From: Pseudoruminococcus_B sp937901805
GTDB taxonomy: Bacteria > Bacillota > Clostridia > Oscillospirales > Ruminococcaceae
NCBI GenBank assembly: GCA_963560245.1
Contig: CAUWNS010000004.1
Span: forward strand, 1 to 64,000
Direction of reading: 5' to 3'
DNA: 64,000 nucleotides
A model generated the notes under the pieces. It saw only the letters and a program-made list of their open reading frames with translations. It had not been told where the DNA came from and made no database searches. The position numbers and the translations under genes are program-made. Shown here one piece after another: positions 57,733 to 64,000 of this stretch. How positions within the stretch are numbered: the first letter of the stretch is position 1; each line of letters begins with the position of its first letter.

Positions 57733-58206
57733 TTATTTTTTTATGGCGGTTTTCTGTATCCGCATCGTCATAGTAGGAAAATTTTCCTTGCTTTCTTGCT
57801 TACAGCGGAGATAGATTTTGTTGAGCAGCCGGGAAAATTCCCTCTTTTCCTGTTCGCTGAATGCTTCTGTCAGCCATTCATAGAATAATGCCTCAATGTA
57901 CGCCTTTGAGGATTTCACTGTTTCCGCCTTTTTTGTCGGGAAAATGACTTGACTGCGCCCGTCTGCCGGGTTCTTTTCCCGACGGATATATCCCTTTGCT
58001 TCTAAGTTGAGCGTCTGTTTTGCAACCGCTCCTTTATCCGCTCCCAACATTGTGCAGAGTTTGGCCTGCGTAATACCTGGATTTTTGCGGATTAGATGGA
58101 TTAAATCAAATTCCGCAGTTCCAACTCCGTCTGCTTTGATGGTGCGGGCTGTAAATTTTCCTACTTCACGGGCAATTTTTGTGATCTGTCTCTGCGTTAT
58201 ATCCAT
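57733..58206 (-). CDS. MarR-family regulator
   Basis: A 157-residue winged-helix repressor: ITKIAREVGKFTARTIKADGVG at the start, HTH region LIRKNPGITQAKLCTMLGADKGAVAKQTLNLEAKGYIRREKNPADGRSQVIF (by position, about 36-90; wing residues R-x-x-N-P-x-D-x-R are conserved). ATG 58206 follows GGGGAGGCTCTGTCA. Overlapping promoter and palindrome (58229-58283) indicate autorepression. It is followed by the EamA transporter, its probable regulon partner; ligand unknown. Confidence 0.92.
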   Translation of the reverse strand: MDITQRQITKIAREVGKFTARTIKADGVGTAEFDLIHLIRKNPGITQAKLCTMLGADKGAVAKQTLNLEAKGYIRREKNPADGRSQVIFPTKKAETVKSSKAYIEALFYEWLTEAFSEQEKREFSRLLNKIYLRCKQESKENFPTMTMRIQKTAIKK

Positions 58207-58228
58207 TGACAGAGCCTCCCCTTCTTAA

Positions 58229-58283
58229 AAAAAGATGTACTATCATCCAACTGGATGATAGTACATCTTTTTATGCCTGTCAA
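58229..58283 (-). promoter_or_regulatory. marR promoter with perfect 44-bp palindromic operator
   Basis: Minus-strand -35 TTGACA (58278-58283), 17 bp, -10 TATCAT (58255-58260). A palindrome with 21-base perfect arms (58229-58249 and 58252-58272), core GTACTATCATCCA, covers the -10 and start of transcription. Confidence 0.85.
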
Positions 58284-58421
58284 GCGGGTATGATAGAATT
58301 CATTATGGGTTAGGATTACAGTTGCATTTCCGAAAAAGTATTTCCTTTTCTATTCAGAAAGAGATATGAGGTTGTGCAAGCGGCTGTCTTTTTGATAAAC
58401 TGATAAAAAGGAGGTGCTCAG

Positions 58422-59306
58422 ATGAGACTGAGTATGACAAAGGGGAGCATTCCACAGGGCTGTGAAGAAATCCTGGAGGAAATGCCGATAGAGACGGCTC
58501 GGGAATTTCGCAGCGGAGGGACACTTCCGGGCTCTGTCTGTCTGGCGGCGTTTACGGAGGAGGGTATTCCGGCTGGAACCGCGCTTGTGCAAACTGAGGA
58601 AGGGGAGAGTACGGGATACTTTCAGTTGTTTGTGAGAAAAAACTTCCGCAGAAAATCCATTGGCTCTGCTCTGGCTGCTCAGATCCTGAAGCAGGCAAAG
58701 AAGATGGGGTTTTCCATACTGTGCTCCAATTATCGGATAGATACGGAGGAAGAGCGCCGGACGGCGGAACGTTTTGCGGAGCAATTTGGGTTTCAGGGAC
58801 AGTTTGTGTCCCGGTATATGGTCTATCAAGGGGATTTTTTACCGGAACCGGAACTGGAATTTGTTCCCTATCGGGGAGAATATTTCGATGAAATGTACCA
58901 GCTTATTAGCGATGCATTTTACCCTATGCGGGAGGCAAATCACCTGGAACCTTATCGTTTTACCTGGGGAAATGCAGAACGCAGGGAGTTTTCTGAACAT
59001 GCAGAGGACTTCTTCCTTCTGTTTGAAAACGGGGAGATGATCGCCTCAGGCTATGCCTGTGACGGAGAGATCGATCAGGTTGCCGTTCGGGCGGATCACC
59101 GCGGGAAAGGTCTGGGCCGTGCGGTGATCAGTCACGGGGTGAATAAGTCCCTGCAAGAAGGTTTTTCAGAGGTTTTTCTGTATGTACTGGAATGGAACCG
59201 TTCCGCCCGGTCACTGTATGAATCCCTGGGCTTTGTTACACAGGGCGTCCACATGTTTGGGGAAATTGATCTGCAAAAGCCTGTTCCCGGGGCGTTTCCC
59301 CGGTAA
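58422..59306 (+). CDS. Tandem-GNAT acetyltransferase-like protein
   Basis: A 294-residue protein with two GNAT-type domains. In the first (about 35-130), FRRKSIGSALAAQILKQAKKMG has an acetyl-CoA-loop-like pattern. The second (about 155-285) is better preserved: VAVRADHRGKGLGRAVI and WNRSARSLYESLGF. The N-terminal copy may be a substrate-binding remnant. Substrate unknown; neighbours give no hint. AAAGGAGG precedes ATG 58422. Terminator follows. Confidence 0.88.
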   Translation: MRLSMTKGSIPQGCEEILEEMPIETAREFRSGGTLPGSVCLAAFTEEGIPAGTALVQTEEGESTGYFQLFVRKNFRRKSIGSALAAQILKQAKKMGFSILCSNYRIDTEEERRTAERFAEQFGFQGQFVSRYMVYQGDFLPEPELEFVPYRGEYFDEMYQLISDAFYPMREANHLEPYRFTWGNAERREFSEHAEDFFLLFENGEMIASGYACDGEIDQVAVRADHRGKGLGRAVISHGVNKSLQEGFSEVFLYVLEWNRSARSLYESLGFVTQGVHMFGEIDLQKPVPGAFPR

Positions 59307-59324
59307 ACTTCTGCGCACCGTAAC

Positions 59325-59370
59325 AAAAATCCCTCTGCCATTGACAAAGCAGAGGGATTTTTGTTTTTTT
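59325..59370 (+). terminator. Terminator after the tandem-GNAT gene
   Basis: AAAAATCCCTCTGC/GCAGAGGGATTTTT stem with seven Ts. Confidence 0.92.
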
Positions 59371-59407
59371 GGGGAACTGGAAGACGGCAAGAATTGCCAG
59401 TATTCCC

Positions 59408-60043
59408 TTACCGCTTTTTTTGCACAAAAAACCTCCATGTAAAACTGCAAGCAAAAAGCAGGATAGAGCCTGCAAGCAGCCAGTACTTTTCTTCCAGGCT
59501 GCCGGCGGAAAGAGAAAAGAGGTAGAAATTCCCCAGTTTGTCCCCGGCAAAGAAGTTGAGCATAAAATATCCTGCACAGACAAGATAACCGGCGACCAGG
59601 TTTCCGAAAAATGCGCAGACAGTGAATCCCAGCGTTCCTAAAAACAGCGCGGAGCAGAAGGTGCCGAACAACATTCTCCCCGTATGGAACTCACACCCGC
59701 AGGCAGCCATAACTCCCAGAAAAGCGCTCGTCAGCAGCAGGAGCAACAGGACGGATTGCAGTACCCGTACACCCAGCACATAGGAAAAACCAGTCCGTTT
59801 GGATTCTGCCATCTCCCGGATGCCCGGGTTCTGTTCCGGGAAAAACAGAGGAGTAAAAAGCAACGGTCCGCTTAGGGAAAAATAACGCTCTAAAACATAG
59901 CTGCTCGCGGTTTCATCCAGATTTGCAATCCCGAAGATCAGGGGTGTTGAAAGGGCAAGCAGGATACACAGGAGGAAATTAGCCGCGGTAACGAGTTGGA
60001 ATTGAACCTTTGACGCGGCCAATAATTTTCTGAAGCTTTCCAT
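59408..60043 (-). CDS. ABC-type membrane protein, small permease
   Basis: About 211 residues with six hydrophobic segments; no export signal. The gene overlaps the end of the larger permease gene by about 65 bases, which implies translational coupling. ATG 60043 lies after AAGGAGGGG (long spacing); an alternative start at 60076 exists. It is the last gene of the sigma-ABC operon and probably forms part of the same transporter. No substrate motif. Confidence 0.75.
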   Translation of the reverse strand: MESFRKLLAASKVQFQLVTAANFLLCILLALSTPLIFGIANLDETASSYVLERYFSLSGPLLFTPLFFPEQNPGIREMAESKRTGFSYVLGVRVLQSVLLLLLLTSAFLGVMAACGCEFHTGRMLFGTFCSALFLGTLGFTVCAFFGNLVAGYLVCAGYFMLNFFAGDKLGNFYLFSLSAGSLEEKYWLLAGSILLFACSFTWRFFVQKKR

Positions 60044-61307
60044 AGACGTCCAGTTTTCCCCTCCTTTTCCATTCATACAGTAAGATGGTTGCCGCCAACA
60101 GAACTAGGGATGCTGCGATGTAGAACAGGCGGTTAAAACACAGCAATCCAAAATTTTCGCGGACAATCTCCGCTTTCCACAGGCTGTTGTGGCGAATGGC
60201 AAGGGAAAGCCCATATTGCCCGGTGGAAAGGCCGTTGGATGTAAAAATGCTGAACATGCTGTATAAAAACATAAGCGCCGCGCCAATGGGGGTATCTGTC
60301 AGCACGGTGAAGAAAAATCCCACTGAAGTGCAGAACATCAGGGTCGGTACAAGCCATGCGAAAATATATTTGAAAAAGGCCAGGCAATCCACATTCCATC
60401 CCTGGGAAGTTCCATAGACCGCCAACTCAACAAGCGCCGGCAGGGACAGAAGGAAAAAAGGGAGCGTAAGCATGGCCAGTACGGCGAAGTACCGGATCAG
60501 GATCAGACAGGCGGAGGGGATACAGCGGGACGCGATCAGCTGGGTGCAGCCGGCACGCCTGTCCCTGAGGAGAAAAGAGACGGGCACAAAGACAGAAAAC
60601 AGGGCGCAGACAATCCCCATGTAGTCGCAGAACAGCCGGGCATAGGGGTGGGTAACCTTTTCCGTGGTGATGATTTCCTTCTGCTCGGCTGCTTTTTCCT
60701 CATAGGTGACCGGTACATGCCCATAAGACGCTAGATTATCCAGCGCGTAATTCGAACCTCCTCCAAGGATGGAATCAATTTCCTCCATATTGGTTTGAAA
60801 CTGCTCATAGCCGATCCGGATTGGGATGAAATCCGAAAAATCCAGGGAATTTTCAAAAATCGGCATAGTGGGATTGAATTTGGAGAATGCTTCTTGAATC
60901 GTGCCGCCTAACTGCGAAGGTGTCTGGCCAGTGATTTCCCCGATGATCTGAGCGATCCGCTCCTGCTGGGATTCGTTTAGGTGCACATTTTTATAAAAGC
61001 CAATCGGATAACAGACATATTTGTTTTCGGAATATTCCTCCCATAGGCGGTATGTGGCGGCGGGCATGACCTGTTCCGGAATTTCCGCGCTGCGGGTTCC
61101 GTAATTCTCTAACCCTTCGGGAGGAATCATCAGCGGATTGTCGGAATTGTATACCATACTCTGCTTTGCTTCCCGGATATCTTCCCCGACAAAGCCCGTT
61201 CCCAGCTGGGTGATATAAAAAACGAGAATCACACCGATAAAGACCCAGTAAAGGATACTTTTGAGAATCTGCCGGCATTCCTTGAAAAAAAGTGCCCCAA
61301 TCATCAA
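59979..61307 (-). CDS. ABC transporter permease (ABC-2-like)
   Basis: A 442-residue protein with an N-terminal transmembrane segment (about 16-36), a large extracytoplasmic domain (about 40-235), and five to six more segments. This matches ABC-2-type exporters with an outside loop. It overlaps the upstream ATPase gene by 4 bases (ATGA), and the next permease gene overlaps its end. Together they look like an antimicrobial-peptide- or cell-envelope-stress exporter, by analogy with sigma-controlled ABC systems. Confidence 0.85.
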   Translation of the reverse strand: MMIGALFFKECRQILKSILYWVFIGVILVFYITQLGTGFVGEDIREAKQSMVYNSDNPLMIPPEGLENYGTRSAEIPEQVMPAATYRLWEEYSENKYVCYPIGFYKNVHLNESQQERIAQIIGEITGQTPSQLGGTIQEAFSKFNPTMPIFENSLDFSDFIPIRIGYEQFQTNMEEIDSILGGGSNYALDNLASYGHVPVTYEEKAAEQKEIITTEKVTHPYARLFCDYMGIVCALFSVFVPVSFLLRDRRAGCTQLIASRCIPSACLILIRYFAVLAMLTLPFFLLSLPALVELAVYGTSQGWNVDCLAFFKYIFAWLVPTLMFCTSVGFFFTVLTDTPIGAALMFLYSMFSIFTSNGLSTGQYGLSLAIRHNSLWKAEIVRENFGLLCFNRLFYIAASLVLLAATILLYEWKRRGKLDVYGKLQKIIGRVKGSIPTRYRG

Positions 61308-62020
61308 TGAAGCCCTCCCATCTTTTTCATGTAGGCAGTTTCCAGGCCGTCCTCGTCTCCAATGTAATCAGCAAGTGTGCCGTTATAGACAATCCGCCCT
61401 TCGTTTAAAACAGCGATATTTTTGCAGGTCTTTTCAATATCCTCCACAATATGGGTGGAAAGCAGGACAATCCGATCCGTTGCAATCTCACACAGCAGGT
61501 TGCGGAAACGAACCCGCTCTTCCGGATCCAGCCCGGCAGTCGGCTCGTCGACAATGAGCACCTGCGGGTCGTGCAGAATTGCCTGCGCAATGCCAAGCCT
61601 GCGGCGCATTCCTCCGGAAAGCGCGCGTACCCGCAGATTCCGGCAGTCATCCAGATTGACCTGGGAAAGCAGGAGCGGGATTCTCTCTTTCCGGATTTTC
61701 TTCGGCACATCTGACAAAACCCCCAAATATTCCATGGCCTCGTAGACGGTCATGTTTGGATAAAAGCTGAAGTCCTGCGGCAGGTATCCAACCCGTGCGC
61801 GTACTTTGGACGCCTGTTCAATGGGAATACCGCAGACGGTGATTTCCCCGTCTGTTTTGTTGAGCAGCGTGGCAAGAATCCTCATCAGGGTGGTTTTTCC
61901 CGCGCCATTCCTTCCAAGCAGTCCGAACATACCGTTTGTCAGGGTGAGATTGACCTCGCAAAGCGCCTGTTTTTGTCCAAAACGTTTGGAAAGATTTTTA
62001 ATGGTGATTTGGGCTTTCAT
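61304..62020 (-). CDS. ABC transporter ATPase
   Basis: A 238-residue nucleotide-binding protein: Walker A GRNGAGKTTL (about 36-45), signature LSGGMRRRLGIAQ (about 137-149), Walker B VLIVDEPTAGLDP, and STHIVED as H-loop. It drives the permease pair downstream. Start ATG 62020 is 3 bp after the end of the small membrane gene, so it belongs to one operon with the sigma factor. Confidence 0.95.
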   Translation of the reverse strand: MKAQITIKNLSKRFGQKQALCEVNLTLTNGMFGLLGRNGAGKTTLMRILATLLNKTDGEITVCGIPIEQASKVRARVGYLPQDFSFYPNMTVYEAMEYLGVLSDVPKKIRKERIPLLLSQVNLDDCRNLRVRALSGGMRRRLGIAQAILHDPQVLIVDEPTAGLDPEERVRFRNLLCEIATDRIVLLSTHIVEDIEKTCKNIAVLNEGRIVYNGTLADYIGDEDGLETAYMKKMGGLH

Positions 62021-62023
62021 GAA

Positions 62024-62299
62024 TTATTTGTCCTCCAATCGAAACCGGTGATATAACATCCCATCCATGCAAAATCCAATCACGAGCATTGCGCTGCAGG
62101 CCGTCAGTAAATGGGAAGTCTTTGCATAGGGGATGGAGATGAAGAGGAAAAACAAAGCGGCAAGCGCGCTGTAAATCATTGCGGATAACAACAGCAGGAA
62201 CCGGTTTTTTTTACGCGCCGCCTGTTTTTGATGTTCTTCTATTTGCAGTCTGCTGACAATGCTCCACATTTCATCCAGGTATTTTCGATCGTCTTTCAT
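62024..62299 (-). CDS. Small membrane protein, candidate anti-sigma factor
   Basis: A 91-residue protein: a charged cytosolic N-terminal helix (KDDRKYLDEMWSIVSRLQIEEHQKQAARKK, residues 2-31), two transmembrane segments (about 33-53 and 62-80) and a short tail. It overlaps the sigma gene by 4 bases, the usual place of an anti-sigma factor, and the cytosolic helix could hold the sigma factor. No zinc-binding HxxxCxxC motif is present, so it is not of the standard ZAS type. Role inferred from context only. Confidence 0.7.
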   Translation of the reverse strand: MKDDRKYLDEMWSIVSRLQIEEHQKQAARKKNRFLLLLSAMIYSALAALFFLFISIPYAKTSHLLTACSAMLVIGFCMDGMLYHRFRLEDK

Positions 62300-62838
62300 T
62301 CTTTTTCCCTCCTCAAAAGCTGTTTTTTCAATGTTTTCCTTGCACGGTGCAGGATGATTTTGATCTGCGCCTGGGTTTTGCCCATGACTTTGGCGATCGA
62401 GCGGTAATCCATCTGCTCATAGGCAAATAGATAGAGCGCGGTGCGGTACTCTGGTTTCAGCCGGGAAACCGCAAGGGAAACCCTCTCCCGTTCTTCCTTT
62501 GCCAAAGCGGTGGTTTCCGGAAGCCCCTCTCTGGAAACCAGTTCCAGTTCTTCCTCGGAAAGCGCGGCAGTTTCCCGCTTCAGGCGGGAAAGATCCGTGC
62601 ATCGGTTGCGGATTATGGTATAGAGGTAAGCTTTGAAGGAAGCGCCGTCTTTCCATTGTTTCCGCCGGACATAGAGTTTCGCGAAACACTCCTGGACAAT
62701 GTCCTCTGCGTCGAAACGGTTTGCAGTAAAACGGGCGGCAAACCGAACCGCATGATCCCGGTGACGGAGTACCAGCGCCTCAAACGCATCCTTGTCCCCT
62801 GCGGCCGCCCGCTGCATCAGCAGGTTGTCTTCCTCCAT
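62296..62838 (-). CDS. ECF-type RNA polymerase sigma factor
   Basis: A 180-residue extracytoplasmic-function sigma factor: region 2 (about 20-85) with RFDAEDIVQECFAKLYV and SFKAYLYTIIRNRCTDL, and region 4 (about 120-172) with YRSIAKVMGKTQAQIKIILHRARKTLKK. First gene of a five-gene operon with a small membrane protein and an ABC transporter. Its own promoter carries a typical ECF motif, indicating autoregulation. AAAGGAGG precedes ATG 62838. Confidence 0.95.
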   Translation of the reverse strand: MEEDNLLMQRAAAGDKDAFEALVLRHRDHAVRFAARFTANRFDAEDIVQECFAKLYVRRKQWKDGASFKAYLYTIIRNRCTDLSRLKRETAALSEEELELVSREGLPETTALAKEERERVSLAVSRLKPEYRTALYLFAYEQMDYRSIAKVMGKTQAQIKIILHRARKTLKKQLLRREKE

Positions 62839-62868
62839 GTAATTTACCTCCTTTCCGGTTCCATAAGC

Positions 62869-62897
62869 TTATACGAATGGGTTTTGGAAAAGTTACA
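62869..62897 (-). promoter_or_regulatory. ECF-type promoter of the sigma-ABC operon
   Basis: Minus-strand TGTAAC (62892-62897), exactly 16 bp, CGTATAA (62869-62875). This matches the sigma-W-like pattern TGAAAC-N16-CGTA, whereas no sigma-A -35 fits. It lies about 30 bp before the sigma gene. Confidence 0.75.
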
Positions 62898-63169
62898 GGG
62901 AATATGAAATTTTTCTTTAGTATTCCCCTTTTCTGTTTTTCTGTGGGATCTCTTCAGGGAGAGAGCTGGGTTCATGGGGAAAGCCCGGCTTGCCCCGCAT
63001 TTTGCAGGAAGAATCCCGGTTTTGCAGGTTTCCTTCTAGCAGTTTTATCGGGGATGCGGACATTTTCGTTTTCCGGCTCCCTTTTCCCGTCCGAATCCCC
63101 AATGGATCGCCCGCCGTTTTGGGGGATGGCGCCCCGGTGCTTTTTTCTTGCCGTATGGCGGCGGTTTCG
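62898..63169. other. GC-rich interval of about 270 bp without a clear gene
   Basis: An open frame crosses part of it on the plus strand (62877-63173), but without a ribosome binding site or protein-like composition. I see no repeat or structured element of note other than short G/C runs. Confidence 0.5.
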
Positions 63170-63198
63170 TTGACAAGCCATGGGGGATGGGGTAAGAT
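63170..63198 (+). promoter_or_regulatory. Promoter of the cobalamin-riboswitch transcript
   Basis: TTGACA (63170-63175), 17 bp, TAAGAT (63193-63198), about 70 bp before the aptamer. Confidence 0.75.
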
Positions 63199-63267
63199 AA
63201 AAACAACCGCTTGCCCGCTCGAACTCTTTCGAAAATGGACAAGCGGAGATCAGAAACAGAAAGCCCA

Positions 63268-63436
63268 AACGGTGCCCGGCCAGCATGCCGGGAGAATAGG
63301 GAAGATCGGGTGAAAATCCCGCGCGGTCCCCGCCGCTGTAAACGGATGAAACACCGGCATCATTGCCACTGCCGCCGAAAGGCCGGCGGGAAGGCGCCGG
63401 AAGAAGATCCGCAAGCCAGAAGACCTGCCTTTGGGC
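63268..63436 (+). ncRNA. Cobalamin (AdoCbl) riboswitch
   Basis: Class landmarks in order: GGTGCCCGG, AATAGGGAA, GGGTGAAAATCCC, GCGGTCCCCGCCGCTGTAAAC, GCCACTG, GGGAAGGCG and the B12 box AGCCAGAAGACCTGCC (about 63414-63429). It precedes cbiK. No clear terminator is seen between it and the gene, so translation-level control is possible. Confidence 0.93.
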
Positions 63437-63586
63437 GCTCGAGAACGTATCTGTCCACGGAAGGATGGACCGGTACATGCACCGGAATCTCCATTGGGGG
63501 TTTCCGGATTTTGGTGCATGTCCGCTTTGGGGTTTGTCCCAGGGCGGATATTTTTCATCATGCACATCAAAAAGAGAGGAATATCC

Positions 63587-64000
63587 ATGAAAAAACAAGC
63601 AATCATCATGGTGAGTTTTGGAACGACCCGCCCGCAGACAAGGGAGCGTGCCATCGGCGGGATTGAACGCGCCGTACAGGCGCGCTATCCGGAAATTCCG
63701 GTGTTCCGGGCGTTTACCTCCCGGATTGTCGTCCGGGAAACCATGAAAAACGAGGGGATTTCCATCCCCTCCCTGGAAACCCTGCTCGCTTCTCTGAAAG
63801 ACGAAGGGTATACCCACCTTTCCATCCAGCCGACCCATATCATCCATGGGGAGGAATATGAAAAACTCCGCGCGCAGGTTGTGGGTTTTGCGGCGGAATT
63901 TCAAGAGATCCGCCTAGGGGCGCCTTTGCTTGATCGGACGGAGGATTATTTCGCCCTGCTCAAAGCGGCTGTCCCCTTTTACCACCTCCAGCCGGAGGAG
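63587..64000 (+). CDS. cbiK: Sirohydrochlorin cobaltochelatase CbiK (3' end cut by the window)
   Basis: The first 138 residues of an anaerobic-pathway cobalt chelatase that inserts Co2+ into sirohydrochlorin. Visible: IIMVSFGTTRPQTRERAIGG at the N terminus (by position 6-25), FRAFTSRIVV, and the metal-site LSIQPTHIIHGEEYEK with His and Glu. The start ATG 63587 follows AGAGAGGAATATCC. The gene runs off the right edge at 64000. Control by the cobalamin riboswitch upstream is fully consistent with the function. Confidence 0.93.
   Translation, partial: MKKQAIIMVSFGTTRPQTRERAIGGIERAVQARYPEIPVFRAFTSRIVVRETMKNEGISIPSLETLLASLKDEGYTHLSIQPTHIIHGEEYEKLRAQVVGFAAEFQEIRLGAPLLDRTEDYFALLKAAVPFYHLQPEE

Noticed and set aside
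62877..63173. 98-codon plus-strand frame between the sigma gene and the cobalamin riboswitch
   Set aside because: No ribosome binding site, overlaps the ECF promoter and the next promoter, composition not protein-like.
1..64000. CRISPR arrays, insertion sequences, prophage or toxin-antitoxin modules
   Set aside because: No regularly spaced repeats, transposase, integrase or phage genes were seen; the single XRE gene has no toxin partner.

Overview
The window looks like a chromosomal segment of an anaerobic, endospore-forming Firmicute, most likely a clostridium of the Oscillospirales/Ruminococcaceae type. This rests on gene content (paired glgC/glgD, butyrate kinase, CotJC-type manganese catalase, DacF-type carboxypeptidase, a BofC-like protein, a secondary alcohol dehydrogenase with a Rex-like site, COG0523 GTPase), on strong AGGAGG ribosome binding sites, and on sigma-A promoters with 17-bp spacers. 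The taxonomic call is inference. No phage, insertion sequence, CRISPR array or integrase was seen; the segment is mostly core and metabolic.

Layout. 0-10 kb: biotin transporter bioY with a BirA-like operator, a small XRE regulator, a broken PAS-GGDEF gene, glycerol dehydrogenase, a truncated pyruvate-kinase-like protein, dacF, pgi, a small P-loop protein, a decayed GntR/membrane-protein operon, and a THF riboswitch that masks the ribosome binding site of folT. 10-25 kb: a B12-binding radical SAM protein, the glycogen operon glgB-glgC-glgD-glgA (minus strand), a MATE pump with its divergent MerR regulator, a DUF4364 protein, a lipoprotein, malQ and a histidine-kinase-like protein that lacks the phospho-acceptor histidine. 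25-38 kb: gapA, a second MATE pump, a NifU-like/GGGtGRT pair, a manganese riboswitch with mntP, a membrane-anchored sigma-factor-like protein, an IlvN-like/butyrate kinase pair, corA with a 26-codon leader ORF, and two tRNA-Ser genes. 38-50 kb: manganese catalase, a large M14-like protein, a BltD-like acetyltransferase, PBP1A behind a structured leader with an attenuator, and several small membrane or stress proteins. 50-64 kb: GntR-deoC, the radical SAM/TIGR03915 DNA-metabolism cassette with a third small gene, a Rex-linked zinc alcohol dehydrogenase with a COG0523 GTPase, marR-eamA, a tandem GNAT protein, an ECF sigma-ABC transporter operon with a matching ECF promoter, and a cobalamin riboswitch before a cbiK cut by the window end.

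How the genes work together. Much of the window is central carbon flow: glucose-1-phosphate storage as glycogen (glgBCDA, malQ), glycolysis (pgi, gapA, pyk-like) and reduced end products (butyrate kinase, two alcohol dehydrogenases, glycerol dehydrogenase). A second theme is vitamin and metal homeostasis under RNA or repressor control: biotin, folate, manganese, magnesium/cobalt, cobalamin and probably zinc.

The items most worth follow-up are the corA leader ORF (starts M-S-P-D-P, compare enteric MgtL), the PBP1A leader, the radical SAM cassette with its 56-aa partner, the NifU/GGGtGRT pair, the fused sigma/transmembrane protein, and the ADH-COG0523 pairing. I did not find a clear-cut new defence or mobile system.
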